Source of the DNA: Taxillus chinensis
Taxonomy: Eukaryota; Streptophyta; Magnoliopsida; Santalales; Loranthaceae
Length of the DNA: 64,000 nt
Assembly (NCBI GenBank): GCA_023512835.1
Contig: CM042085.1
Location: forward strand, 37,960,324 to 38,024,323
Reading direction: 5' to 3'
Made by a program: the position numbers and the translations under genes. Shown piece after piece: positions 22,777 through 35,596 of this stretch. The first letter of the stretch is position 1, and each line of letters starts with the position of its first letter. A model generated the notes under the pieces. It had not been told where the DNA came from. It was given only the letters and a program-made list of their open reading frames with translations, and did not search any database.

Positions 22777-23575
22777 TGTAGGTCCCAAAGTAAGTCTAGA
22801 GGGGGGTGAATAGACTATTTTCGCGAAAGCTAATGACTGATAGCTGGTGGAAGTATACAACTAATGACTATGATATGGTATTAATGGAGAAAATGACAAG
22901 ATAGTGTATGAGTGTTTATGAGCTATCCAACAGATCTAATATAATAAATGTTCTTAACATGATAGACCTTATATTTAATGAGAATATTCCAATGAATGTT
23001 TATATGGAAAGATAAACACCATTTGTGGTGTTCTTAGGATAGGATGTTGAACGTGGATATGTAGAGAGATTAATAAAATGGTTGTGTTGGATCTTTTGAA
23101 CAAGAGGTGTAAGATGATTCTTCATAGATTGTTCTTGTTCTTTATTCTTCACGGTGCACAGCACTTAGGAAGTGTTCTCATAGTTTCTCTCTCTAGCATT
23201 GGAACTCTTGTGTGTATTCTGCAAAAGTTATCTCTTCAATGCATGTCAGAATTTTATATATTATATTTGGATTTCCAGTGCTTGCTTTTTGTGAGAGTTG
23301 GCAGATATTACTTTTTAAAGCTTGTGAGATATTAATTTAAGGTTACAGTGCATGTGCGCCTTCCTGTCCATCCAAAAATCTGACTTCCTGCCACTAATTT
23401 GCAAACGTATAATGGATGGGTTGTAGATCTTGCAGGTCTGTAGATTTGTTGCCTATATTGCATGTGCATGCTCATACTAGTTGGATCTGCGCCATTCATC
23501 TGCTGATGGTGGGTAACAGTCATTAATGCGACAATAAATGCACTTGACTATTTAGAACGGCATGGTCAAACTACA
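22777..23575 (-). repeat. 5' LTR of element B
   Basis: The inner end, TTTGGGACCTACA on the minus strand, abuts the primer site and carries the usual GGGGGGTGAATAGAC run. A TATA box (TATATAAA, minus) is at 23253-23260. The outer end is not certain: about 23575, where TGTGTAGTTTGACC could be the LTR start. B's other LTR is outside the window, so no target duplication can be checked. Confidence 0.6.
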
Positions 23576-25947
23576 CAAACCCTAGCTGATGATAGCACTA
23601 AGTGTTAAGGCTGAGTGTTATGAGTTTGCCTCAAAGGTGGGTGCCTTGAAAATATGATGACTCGAAGATTTGGGGACTCAAAGCTTTGGGTCAAGCATAT
23701 ATATTTGAATGCAATGATGTTTTTGGCTTTGACATCATTAGATCTTGCGAGTCTTTGAGTCTCTATGGGTGGCATCTTATAGGTTAGCTTAAGTCATGTA
23801 GTTCACTCTAAGCTATGTGAGTCTTCGACTCTTAGAGTGGTTCTTGTGAAGAGTTTAGCTCTGCCTGCTGTCTTAGCTTCTTGTTGTTCCCACGAGGTTG
23901 AGTTGTCATTGTTGTTAAAATTATGCAGAAATGGAATTCGCAGGGTTAAAGGTCTGGGTTGAAGATCCATACTTGGTTGGATAACTTCGTAGAGTGATCT
24001 CTTAAAGTGAGCTCGTAGAGGGAGTCAACCTATGTACGTCCTTAACTTGAAGATCTGTAGACTCGTAGTCAGTAGGGTCGAAGGTCATAGATCAGGCGAT
24101 TCGAAGGTCATAGACCAGGCAACTCGAAGGTCAAAGGTCGTAGACTATCAGACCATGGAGCTTGAAGCACCCTTGAAGGGCCACAGGGTCGAAGGGTCGT
24201 AGTTTCACAGACCCAAGGTGCAGATAGGTGAAGAGCCACGTCTCACAGACTCGAAGCAAAGACACATAGAGTTACAACATGCAGGGTCATAGAGTCGAAG
24301 CTCGCAGGGTCGTAGATTGAAGGACCTGTTGTAGAGACCCGTGAACAGTTAATCAGCCAAGGCAGAATATAGCTGTCACTGACTCGAAGACTCGTAGAGC
24401 TCAAAGGCTCGTAGAATGAGATGTCAGTTAAGCACTGATTCTGATCTAGCTTCGAAGCCAGAGAGTAGAAGGAAGTTCGAAGACTCTGACCTGGAGAGTC
24501 GAAGATGAAGACCCGTAGACTCGTAGAAATGCTACGAGGCAATAACTTCGAGGCGGTGGCTAGTCAAAGGAACGGAGCGCACTGTGGAGGAGTAAAACAC
24601 GCTGAAGTTCATCGTTTAAGTAAGTTGTTACCCAGGCAGCGGTTTTAAGTACGTTAAGTATTGAAAAACACATGGATGTCATCCCAGGGTGGTTTAACAT
24701 GTTTCAACCGTGAAGATCGAAGGAAAAAACATGTTTAACCCTAGTAGAAGGGTTTTTGACTTTGGTCGACCTATAAAAGCAAGGAATGTGCCTGACTTGC
24801 AAGTAAGTGCCCATAATATTTTTGAGCAGACAAGAAACATATTTGGAGAGATAAAAAGGCGATGAAGAGTAGTTCATACGAAATATAGAGAGAGAGGAAG
24901 ATTGAAAGAGAGATAACAGTGAGCTAATTTGTCTTTCTTCCTCATACATTCAAAGAATAGATCGTGAGTTCGGCAAAAGGAGTGATTAAAGGTCGAGCAT
25001 AGCAAACGACTAATTATGCAGGAGAAGATTGCATTAGACAGTTCTTCACAGTGAGTGAGCTCTGGAGTAATACTATTTATATATTTACATTTAAAAGAAA
25101 AGAGAGTTGATTCTATTGTAACAAGGGCTAGACCCTATTGTATTAAAAGAATATAGTGGATTAGACTCGGTGTAGGTACACCCTCACCACCGTGGAGTAG
25201 ATCACATTGATCGAACCACATAAACCGTGTGTCTTTGTCTTTTACTTTTCATACATATTTGCTGTTTAGTTGATCTTGCATGAGACACCAACATACCACC
25301 CCTAACAAGAACCACGCCTATTGGAATACCTCTAAAGTATCCTACTCTTTAAAACTAAAGGAATAGTTTTAAAGTATACAGATTCACCCCCCTCTCTGTA
25401 TACACACACGCATACCAAGACGATCACGCTTGGAACATGAGAATATCACTTCTTCGAGTCACTCAGTTTGCTTAAGGTGGCTAAGATGTTCTTCGACCCT
25501 TACGTTCTGTGGGTCTATGAACGTATGTTGAGTCTTCAACTCTACGTGTATAATGCTTAGCCAGTCACAGTAGATTAGAAGCTGAGTCTCCATTTCTTCG
25601 AGTCTTCGACTTTACGGCTTCGACTCTTCATCTTCGATTCTTGCCTTTCAGGTCTACAAGTCTTGGTTTTATTTATAGGCTAATAGTTTGTTCTGATTAA
25701 CTTCTTCGACTCTTTGACTCTTCAGGTCTTCAACTCTTTGAGTCGTCGAGTCTCAGTTACAATTTATTTGTTAGTTCTTGTAGTTCCATAGCCTAGGGGC
25801 ATTTTTGAGTCTATGAGTCTCTGAATGTTTGTTAGTTGACAAAATCTATCTTCAACTTTTCGACTCTACAAGTCTTCGAGTCTCAATATCAAATTATGGT
25901 CTGTCAGCTTTCATTAGGGGCATTTTTGTTGATTTTTTAATTGTAAG
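23576..25947 (+). repeat. LTR-derived region F with TCGAAG repeats
   Basis: No coding sequence. From about 23640 to 24560 it is full of degenerate GACTCGAAG / CTCGTAG / GGTCGAAGG units. A plus-strand TATA box (TATAAAAG, 24772-24779) and a copia-like R/U5 (CACCACCGTGGAGTAGATCA near 25190, CAGATTCACCCCCCTCTC near 25380) follow. I read 23.6-25.4 kb as a plus-strand copia LTR. From about 25440 to 25947 the same repeats appear in the opposite orientation (CTTCGAGTCTTCGAC) with a minus-strand TATA near 25670, so a second LTR fragment faces the first. Element E is inserted at 25947. Boundaries are not resolved. Confidence 0.5.
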
Positions 25948-26729
25948 TGTTGGTCCCTGAGAGACTAAAAGGGGGGTGAATGAGCTCTTTGAAAAACTCT
26001 TTTCTTGTCTTTGGCATAACACTAAGACTGATTGAAAGATATAATCTATGCGGAAGACAATCAGATAGTGAAAGTATTTTAATTTATTATCAAACTGATA
26101 ATTACAATAAAATAAATAAGCAGATTAAGCTGTTTACAATAGCTTTGTATCTACTGAAAAGATATTTCTCTTTTGTTTACAGTAGTACACTGAGTCTATA
26201 CTATTATGCACACACTAGCACAGTATTCAACTTAAATACAAAAGCACTCTCTCCAAATTCTCAAGCACACCTTACAAATATACAAGACTGTGTATTTATA
26301 GGCATTCCTTGGGTCTTCTTGTCCTTAGTCTGCGCGAGTGGAAGACTCGGATGCTTACTCTATGTCTTCTTGTCCTTAGTCCATGTGAGTGGAAGACTTG
26401 GATGCTTACTCCGCGTCTTCTTGTCCTTAGTTCGTGCTAATGGAAGACTCAGATGCTTACTCTGCATCTTCTTGTCCTTAGTCCGCACTAACGTTCCTTA
26501 CTACGTATCTTGTGATAGCTCGGTTATTTACCGATTCATTTGTCGACACTCACAATGATCCGAATAAGGATTATGTATCTTGTCCTTTACGTATCGCTCA
26601 AGAGTGAATCGAGTTTGTCATTTTAAGCTTATCTTATGCAACATTGTTAGAGATAGAGAAATGAGAGATCTCAAATCAAATTATATAGGATTTGATTTGC
26701 ATATTCCAAATTCTAGGTTCGATCCAACA
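25948..26729 (-). repeat. 3' LTR of element E
   Basis: Minus-strand LTR beginning TGTTGGATCGAACC and ending CAGGGACCAACA. TATA box TATAAATA is at 26293-26300. Its U3 has CTTACTCCGCGTCTTCTTGTC-type repeats that create a false 192-residue ORF. It is 782 bp, against about 1550 bp for the 5' LTR, which has a duplicated promoter region. Confidence 0.9.
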
Positions 26730-26743
26730 ATCTCCCCCAATAT
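26730..26743 (-). other. Polypurine tract of element E
   Basis: The minus strand reads ATATTGGGGGAGAT directly before the LTR start TGTTGG. Confidence 0.85.
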
Positions 26744-26879
26744 GGAGATGCCAAAACCCTTTGTAATCTGATTTGGTTAATGAAGCAATAAAACACAATC
26801 ATAGAGATAAGAAACATTTGCACCTTTCATTAATATTAGCAACAAGTATACATTTTCAGCCAAAGTACATAGAAAAATA

Positions 26880-29532
26880 TTATGGAACAAATGACTTACT
26901 ATACTTAAAGATCATTGTTGCTTGATGCTCCCTTAGCTCTATCATCTGCTCCGTTGTATAGTTTATTGTGCTATTCCATCCAGGGCCGTTCTTGAAGAGA
27001 GAATGTAAGAAGTAGCAGACAAATGCACCGCAACTCTCTCCATCCGGTTGTTGTGGAATAGTGTCTTTATCACGGAAAGCCGTGGTCAACTTCGCATTAG
27101 GGGCAATGGGAGGCTGTCCAATGGATTCGAAAAACTTGCTTTCTTTCAAAGTAGAGGATAGATTTATCTGCAAGTTTTCTGACTGATGGAGCCTCACATT
27201 TTGCTCTATAATCTGGTGGGAGTCTAGAAAGACAACCTTTCTAGTTCAGATTACGAACACCACCAGCATGAAGTGCAGAGAGTTGACCCTATATGGAATG
27301 AGAACAGATTTCAGATCTTTTCATGGTTTGCTGTCTGGAGCAGTTTCGTCTATGAAGGTCTGGATGTAGGTAACCTCTGGAATGTAGTCTTTAGACTAGT
27401 AAGGGAGAATTTCATGAAGAGCAGCCTCTTTGTATCCCATAGGAAACAACCTGACTTCAGTTTTGAGTGCCAAGGCAAAGTTATCTATGTCTTTGTTGGT
27501 ATATAGTCCCTTGTTAGCAAGAATATTAAAACTATATTCGGGTGAGAAGGGGAACATATCGTTCAGACATCTTCGCTCGACAAAGGAGTAGGTGTAGGCT
27601 TTCATGGCACTAAGGACTCTCCCATCTTCATTTGTAGGATTAAATTTCGCATATGATGGGAGGAAGGAGGTAGTAGCAGATGGAGCAGCAGTAGATAAGG
27701 CAGCACTGGAGGAGTTGGGCTTGGCCAAGGAGTAGCGGCTGCGCTTGGGAACAGGAATACCTGGAGGTATGGAAATGGCAGGACGTTTCCCAGTAGCATA
27801 GGTTCGAACTGAAGGGCCAGCCTCTTCAGGTTCAGTAGCAGGAGGGGCAGCTGAAGGTACAACAGGAGTATTCTCCCCCTTTTTGGCAGATCGACGTGAA
27901 GCGCCAGAGGCAGAAGCAATTGTCTGGGCAAGTGAGGCAAAGGAGGTGGTTAAGGAGTGAACAGTGTTGACCACATCATTAACCTTTTGCTCCATGGTAG
28001 ACGAAGTGTTAGTAAGGACGGACAAAGGCTAAGCATAAAGACAATCAACCTTGAGTCCAACCGCCATGATTTGGGAGCTTTGGATCTGGGCATGGTGTTC
28101 GATTTAAGCAGATAGCACGGAATTAGAGTGAACAATGTCGAAAGAGCCACGCCCTAGAGCAAATTTCGGAGCTTTGGAGGACTCCCCTGTGTGAAGAGAA
28201 GTAGGAGTGTGTAGAGTAAAGGAGTCAGTAGGAGGTGAGAAGGGTAGATCATTAGTAGGAGCATCAGCAGGGGCATCCGACCCATCAGTAGGGACACCCG
28301 CAGGAGAAGAGGGTTTAACCTCAGTAAGGATAGGACTCCGTTGTCATGGATTGGTCCGATTGCAGCAATAATAGGAGGACAAGTAGCTTGAAGTAAAGAC
28401 GGTGTCAGAAAGCCATGTTTTAGGTTCCAAATAATCATATTATCCAGGGTTTGAGTGTGACGAGCGTAGTACACCCAGAAATCATTGTCAGGGATGGTGG
28501 CAGTGCAGGTGAGACTGAAATGGAACCATAGGTCCGTAAGAGTGTTGGCCGTTAGTCGGTTTAGCCAGTCTGTAAGAGTAGATGGCAAGTCGGGAGTATC
28601 ATTTGGAGGAGAGGTAGCAATAGGAACTTCGGCAGTGGATGGGCCGGAGGAGAATCCAGGCAAGACGGGCTGACAACATCAGAAGGATCGATGTGTATGT
28701 TGTGTTGCGAGCCTCGGGAGACAAAGGGGGCAACAATAGATCTAATCTGGGATGACCGGTGGGCCGAGTTGACCTCTTGGGTAGAGCTGGTGGCTTGGTG
28801 ACCCATAGAGCTGCCCTGTTACTCTGGGGCAAGAACGGTATGGCCAGAAATGGAGACTCGGCAGACTATCAGAGTGCCATTAGGCAAAAGATGGCAGAGG
28901 TAATAGGCCTGAGGGAAGGTGATGACGAACCGTCCTGCGAAGAAGTTCGGATGTTGATGGCGAAACACCAGGATGAGTAGCTGTCCAAAGGACAAGGTCT
29001 TTGAGTTATTGCCCATAATCCGAAATAAAGAGGACCCCCAATCCATAGCCTTGCACTCGAAGACACCATACATAGAAAGAAGAAACTCATATAGTATGGA
29101 GTCGAGAGTGGAGGTACGAGCCAACAAACATCGGCTTAGAATAGTGGCCCTACAGCAATAACGGCCCTAAAAGCCCTTGAGTTTGTGCTCCTTCACTTTG
29201 TGATGGCAACCCATCGAAGTAGGCATCATGTAAGGATCAGGCCTCAAGTGGGTACCCCCAGGAAGATGAAGAGCGGCGCAAAGAATGACTGGGGTGATAA
29301 TGATAAAGACGCCCCGGATGGTGGATTTGATGGAGTTGGCGGTGCGATTGAAGTTCTGGTAGTATTTGAGGATGTCTTCGAGGAGGAGGTCTACTGGATT
29401 GGAGACAAGGTGGAGGATATAGTTGGCTTCTAGCAAGGACTGCAACTCAGGGAACCATACAGGAGAATCAGAGATGGCATTCCAGTCCATAAGATGACCA
29501 AGGGTTACTCTATAAAGCGCTTTAGGTACCAT
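26880..29532 (-). pseudogene. Captured Ulp1-like ORF, copy in element E
   Basis: The start is the ATG at 29532 (MVPKALYRVTLGHLMDWNAI). The N-terminal segment matches C and D (NPVDLLLEDILKYYQNF, AALHLPGGTH) and has the Transposase_32-like pattern of EFY-type helix, VRG, then LxLP. The reading continues to a TAA at 28819-28821, the same position as the stop in D. Next come a Ser/Pro-rich middle, LTANTLTDLWFHFSL, PKRSRYSLAKPNSSSAALS, and a conserved block ending DIDNFALALKTEVRLFP. The C-terminus (27290-26880) has SLHFMLVVFVI (His), VVFLDSHQI (Asp) and PQQPDGESCGAFVCYF (Gln and Cys). So all four C48 positions are kept, although one TGA and frame breaks separate them. Confidence 0.75.
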
Positions 29533-31216
29533 TGCAAAGGTGAAGGTTGATGAGGATTTGAAAGCTAGGGTTTTTGAGAGTGGCAAGAATTTGGGGCAAT
29601 GTAAGAGCAATATGTTTGGATGATGTAGACTCAGTACATATATAGAAGGAGAGTTCGTGGATGCCAACATGCTCTAGGGTTTTAGATCTGATGATGAAAT
29701 AAACATTGAGTCGCCTGAGAAATGAAGTTACATATCTTGATCTTAGTATGCCTCTAGATAAAATCGAGATGAGATCAAGTTGAAGCATAAGAACCAAGTA
29801 TTGTCAACAGCTGTATGCCATAGTGAGAATTTGAAGGGACTGAGTACGCCTGGCTCGAGAAGCAAGTTAATGAACCATCATGACACCTCAAAAATACGCG
29901 AAGTAAGATAACTCTTGGGAAATCCCGATTTGGTAAGTCCGAGAGTCAGGAGGTGGAGTACCGACTGTCATCAAGATTAGTAATAAGCTGGAGCAAGCAT
30001 GATCTGGATGAGCAATTGACTTGTGCCGAGAGATAAAAATGTGCACGAGTGTCTAGAAAAAGAGAGATGTAGATTCCTTTGATGTCTTGAAGTCAAAAAG
30101 ATAAGAGGTACCACAACACCTCAAATCCGAGACATCAGACATATATAATCATTGGAGCGCAAAGGGAATTTGAACCTGTAACTTTGTAAAAGTAGACTAA
30201 AAGAGTAGAAAGCTTAACAGGAGGGATTAGAACGGATATGAATGCAGTTAAATAATGAAATACAGCATCATCCGAACTAACAGAGATAACAAAACTTATG
30301 CATGAAGACATGAAAGTGAGAGACACATACATGAGAGTTACAGATCAACTTGTCAAAAATCAATACATATGACAGAGAATAAACACATAAGTTCAATTGG
30401 TCAACATAGCAAAACCTTTATATTGATATAGGTAACAAAGGTTAATTAAATTTATATGAATGTACCCAACTAAACATCCATGAGTGAGAGTGAATAAGAA
30501 ATCACATGTTAAATGAGTAATCAATTGATTGTCATGTCTAACAATTCTGATTCAACAATGTTTGTCCAATCAAACCCAAGAGTGAGAGCTTATAGGGACA
30601 GAGTAACTGAGACATATTAGAGAGGAGTAGACTCCCCCTGATATTGTTAAATCCTCTCAGGGAAACTCCCCCTCAGATAAACAACCAGGAAAGAGGTCTT
30701 GAGACATATCAGGGGGCATTACTTAGTTAACAAATGATGCATTCTCTCCCCCTGAGATCGTTAAATCTCTCATGGATAAGAATCTCGATCATTGAGAAAG
30801 TGCTATCGATCCTTGAGGAAGCTTTACTCAAGGTACTAATCGGACTGCAACTGTGATTGTAACCACCAAGCTTGCCGAATCAATCCATTTCAATTCTTTA
30901 ACAGTGCATGTTAGAAATTTCATTCAAATTGAGAAATCATTATAGGACATGTGGTGAGAGTTAAAGATAGGAATCATGAAATCGAGAGATGACTTCATTC
31001 ATATAGACTTAAATATGTTGGCTTTACCAATTTTAGTCCGGATTAGCAAGCATCATCCCACTAGAGTTATATGAATATAAACATAAATCATGGTGCATGA
31101 TTCAAAGTTAAGCATGTTCAACATTTACGACCAGTAATTATTCCTCACTAATATGATCAACACAATGCATATTCTGAGATATGAACTGCTGGAAGAGGGA
31201 ATATATAATGTAGAAG
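29533..31216 (-). other. Pol-to-captured-ORF spacer of element E
   Basis: Non-coding. It has G-rich tracts (CAGGGGGAG, minus strand) at about 30635-30760 with C-run partners, and TATATA at 29639-29644 about 108 bp before the captured ORF. The leader just upstream of the ATG contains AAACCCTAGCTTTC, common in plant 5' UTRs. It is collinear with the spacers of C and D. Confidence 0.7.
30709..30755 (-). promoter_or_regulatory. Conserved G-run/C-run hairpin (E copy)
   Basis: On the minus strand TCAGGGGG and CCCCCTGA form a perfect 8-bp stem with a 31-nt loop. The flank TATGTCTCA is the same as in D. The outer stem pairs differ from D but remain complementary. Confidence 0.65.
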
Positions 31217-32830
31217 TTATGTAGAAAGGTCAAGCATACTTAATTCAAGTAACAGTTCAGAGAATCTTGCATCTGGCAAGGGCTTTGTGAGAATGTTTGC
31301 AAGTTGATCATCTGTGGCGACATGTTCAAGAGATATATGGTTTTTGAGAACATGGTCACGAATGAAGTGATACCTGACCTCTATGGGCTTCGTCTTTGGG
31401 TGCATAATAGGCTTGTTGGAAATAGCAATTGCACTTGTATTGTCACAGTAGAGTGGAACAGATGTTATGTTAAACCCATAGTCAGTAATTTGACTTTGCA
31501 TCCATAGAAGTTGCGCGCAATAACTCCCTACAACTATACATTTAGCTTCTACAATAGAAGTTGAGACTGAATTCTGCTTCTTACTGAACCAAGAGATAAG
31601 TCTATTACCAAGGAACTAGCAAGTACCACTAGTGCTCTTCCTGTCAATGTGACACTCGGCAAAATTAGCATCAGAATATTTGGATAAAAAAAGTTGGACT
31701 CCTTGGGATAACAGAGTCCCAAGTTCACAGTCCCTTTTAGGTATCGCAATATCCGCTTTACATGAAGCAAGTATGACTCTTTAGGATCGGCCTGACACCT
31801 CACATAGATACACATTGCAAACATGATATCTAGGCGACTTGTTATAAGATATAGCAATAATCCTATCATTCCTCTATACTCAGTCACATTTACTGATTTG
31901 CCAGAAGGATCAGGATCTAATTTTGCATTGATTGGCATTGGAGTTTCCATGGGAGATGCATCCTACATACCAAACCTTCGTATCAAGTCTTGTGTATACT
32001 TAGCTTGGTTAATGAATATTCCTTCCTTCATCCGTTTGACTTTAATCCTTAGGAAGTAGGATAATTCTTCCATCATACTCATCTCAAACTTGCCAGTCAT
32101 TAACTTAGCAAACTCGTCACAAAGATTAGATGATCAAAAAATGTTGTTATCCACATATATTCGATCGATTAAGGTATGACCCTTATCTTTTCGTAAAAAC
32201 AATGTGGTGTCAATCTTCCCTTTTCTGATAGTCTGTCATACCAAGCTTGTGGAGTTAACTTCAATCCGTACAAGGCTTTCCATAGCCTATACACCATGTG
32301 TTTAGCCTTGTGTTCAATGAATCCGGGAGGTAGTTTAATGTATACCTCCTCTTAAAGATCTCCATTTAGAAAAGTGCTCTTTACGCCCATTTGATAGACT
32401 TTGAAGTTCTCGTATGACGCTAGAAACATTTTGATCACCTTAAGTCTAGCGATTGGAACGAAAGTTCCGTCATAGTCAATGTCTTCTTCTTGATGATATC
32501 CTTTGGCCACCAGTCGAGCTTTGTTCTAGATTACTATTTCATCTGTATCTAGTTTGCTTAGGAATACCCATTTAACGCCTATTACTTGTTGCGATTTTGG
32601 CCTTGGTATTAATGTCCACACATTGTTCCTTTTGAACTGATTTAGTTCTTCTTGTATGGCTTCTATCTAGTTTGAAATCTTGAAGGGCTTCATTCACCAC
32701 CTTTGGTTCTAGTTGTAATAGAAAGCATGAATACAGGCAGATATTCGAGGTGGCTGCCCTTGTTCTTACACCAGTAGTGAGATCACCAATTACTTGATCG
32801 ATGGATGGTTTCGAGTCCACCGAAGGTTCT
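31217..32830 (-). pseudogene. RT and RNase H of element E
   Basis: Fragments on the minus strand: QVIGDLTTGVRTRAATSN, a degraded RT core, METPMPINAKLDPD with YRGMIGLLLYLITSRLDIMF, and RNase H ending EHVATDDQLANILTKPLPDARF. The RT active site reads YVDN instead of YVDD (near 32150), which should abolish activity. There are many stops, including TAA at 32352-32354 where C has CAA, and several frameshifts. Confidence 0.85.
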
Positions 32831-34165
32831 ATTCTTGTGATGGCTCATCCTCGACAATTCGAAGCTCTTCCAAATTGGGTATTTCAAGTGAATTCATAGG
32901 TTGAGTTGCTTCGAAACTAGAGATCTCTGTATTAATAGATCCGGAAGGACTTTGAGGTTTCTCGGCACTATGACTTTCTGTATTAGCTGGTCCAGAAGGA
33001 CTTTGAGGTTCTCTGCCACTATGGATTTCCATATTAGCTGGTCCAAAGTGACAATGAGGTTCAGAGTCCGTATCATCAATAGCATCACTTCTTGTTTCAC
33101 TGGTGCTAGCAGGTTGGTCAGTGATAGTGACAGGAATGTCCATGAAATTTGAATAATCGATAGAGTCCGTCTGATCTTACACGTTAAAACTTGAAGATCC
33201 TCTTCTTGACCAATCCAGATTATTTTCATCAAATGAACATGTATAGATTCTTCAACTTTAAAATGTTTTCTGCTGAAAATGCGATAAGCCTTGCTATTTA
33301 ACGAATATCCAACAAAGACCCCATCATCGGATTTTGTCTCAAATTTGCTCTGGGGTCCTTTTTTGTTGTTTAACACATAGCAAGCACACCCAAAAGTTTT
33401 GAGATGGGTAATAGATGGCTTTTTGCCTTTCCACATCTCATAGGGTGTTTTCATGGTAAACTTGTTGATTAGAGTTCAATTCTGGACATAACAAGCAGTA
33501 GACACAACTTCAGCCCATAGACTGAGAGGAAGCTTTGCTCCTGCTAATAGAGCCCTACTAGCCTCAACTAAAGTGCGATTCTTACGCTTAACAACCCCAT
33601 TTTGTTGGGGTGTTCTGGGTGTAGAAAAGTCATGTTGGATGCCCTATTCAGAACAGTATGATCTCATATATGAAAAATTGAATTCCGTATCATGATCACT
33701 CTTGATGTATTTAATGCTCTGTCCTTATGAATTTCTTATCCAGTTGAAGAGATCTACTAGATGTTCAAATGTTTGATATTTGGATTTCAAGAACAACACC
33801 CATGTGTATCTAGTGAAGTCATCGATAACCACAGGGGTATATCTCGCACAAGCAAGCGAAGCAATAGAAATGGGACCACAAAGATCCATGTGAAGAAGTT
33901 GTAAGGGAGCAGTAATAAAATTAACAATTTTGCTCTTAAAACTATGTTTGGTTTGTTTGCCAAGTTGACATTCTCAACAAAGAGATTCTCTAGAGTACTG
34001 AAACTTAGGCAAACCAATGACTAAATCAAGTGATGCTAATTTAGACAAGGTTTTAAAATTTAAGTGCGCGCAATGCTTATTCCATAGCCTACTTTCTTCA
34101 TGAGATGCTTTAGTGACGAAGCATACAGGACCAGAAGAATGATTTCTTAAGATCACCAAGTATAT
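32831..34165 (-). pseudogene. Integrase of element E
   Basis: Zinc-finger segment HCAHLNFKTLSKL and CREC (the first His is replaced by Asn), then the catalytic core. The first Asp is intact in LHMDLCGP (near 33880), the second in SDHDTEF (near 33690), and the Glu is lost (NGVVKRK instead of NGVVER, near 33590). The C-terminal GKK-type region is MKTPYEMWKGKKPSITHLKTFGC (33454 down), then a Ser/Pro-rich linker. A TAG at 33644-33646 is at the same codon as a stop in D. Confidence 0.85.
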
Positions 34166-35596
34166 TGTTGGATCAAACCCAGAATTTGGATAATGCTGAT
34201 AAAGCCTTATGTAATTTGATCTGAGATCTCTTGTGTTTATTTGATCGTTGCAGAAGATATGTTATTAATCCGGAAATACACTCGTGAGAGCAAAGCTAAG
34301 GACAGGATACATAATCCTGATCCGGACAAGAGTGAGTGTCGTCAAACACTTGGTAAATAACCAAGTCACCAATACATACGGAATAAGGGACATTCATGCG
34401 GACTAAGTACAAATAAGGACCCGAGTCTTATTAGACACGGAGTAAGGAAATTAGATGCGGAGTAAGGAATCCGGACAGCTTACTCATACGGAGTAAGGAA
34501 GCGCTAGTACGGAGTAAACACTCCGATCCCTTAGACTCGCCCGGAGTAAGGAACTTACATACGGAGTAAGGAATTTACATACGGAGTAAGGAACTTACAT
34601 ACGGAGTAAGGAATTTACATACGGAGTAAGGAACTTACACGCGGAGTAAGGAACTTACATATGGAGTAAGGAAGCACTGATACGGAATAAGTCATCCAAC
34701 TTTTCAAGACGCGCCCGGAGTAAGGAACTTACATACGGAGTAAGGAAGCACTGATACGGAATAAGTCATCCAACTTTTCAAGACTCGCCCAGAGTAAGGA
34801 ACTTACATACGGAGTAAGGAATTTACATACGGAGTAAGGAACTTACACGCGGAGTAAGGAAGCGCTGACATGGACTAAGGATTCCAGTACCAAATAGATA
34901 CGGAGTAAGCAATCACTGACACGGAGTAAGGTTCCGAGTTTCATTAGCTACGAGTAAGGAAAATTACACCGGACCAAGAAGATACTGCTTCAACTCAACC
35001 GCATTTAAAGTTATCAGCTCGTGGCGTCCCGATGTAAGACAAATTTATTGAGAACCTGAAGAATCTTACACGTGAATCATCCGGATATGTGGACACAACC
35101 TTAATTGTATTTGGGAACTCACAAACGCACTTATACTCTTCAAACCCAAGATCTTGAGCTCCACAAACCGCAGCAGTCAAAGCAGAGAGATTACCGAGGG
35201 ATAGTTAGTGCTGAACGCATTCCGGAACTACAAGTTCCAAGGTTGTCTCTTAGGAATGTTTTGTATAAATATTCATACTTGTACATTGATGAAATTGTGA
35301 GCGCATGTGCATTTGTTAAGAAAAGACTAATTCTCTGTATGCACAAGCGTTTTCATATTTGGAGATAGAATTTGGCTAGTGTGTGAGTTCATTTGTAAAC
35401 AGAGTGTAAGAGAGTCTTGCTTCTATTTTGTTGTATTTATCTTGTGATAATAAAACAAAATACTTCCACTATCTGGTTATCTTCCGCAGTGATTCTATCA
35501 CTTAACTAGATAAGTATTTGTGTCTTAAGAGAAAGAAAAAAGTTTTGATAAGAGCCTATTCACCCCCCCCCCCCCCTAGGCTCCAAGGGACCATCA
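34166..35596 (+). repeat. Solo LTR of the C/D copia family
   Basis: Begins TGTTGGATCAAACC and ends GGGACCATCA, flanked by a perfect 5-bp duplication TATAT (34161-34165 and 35597-35601). It lies inside E pol, between protease and integrase. TATA box TATAAATA is at 35264-35271. It carries six consecutive copies of the 20-bp ACTTACATACGGAGTAAGGA-type repeat at about 34555-34680, plus a longer duplicated block (34670-34760). It is in the opposite orientation to E. Confidence 0.93.

Noticed and set aside
25980..26558. 192-residue ORF in the E 3' LTR
   Set aside because: It spans U5, R and repeated U3 of an LTR. Its second half is an artefact of the CTTACTCCGCGTCTTCTTGT repeats, and the 5' LTR does not keep it.
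34555..34870. CRISPR-like array of 20-bp repeats
   Set aside because: The units are head-to-tail without unique spacers, lie in an LTR and occur in a plant genome context.
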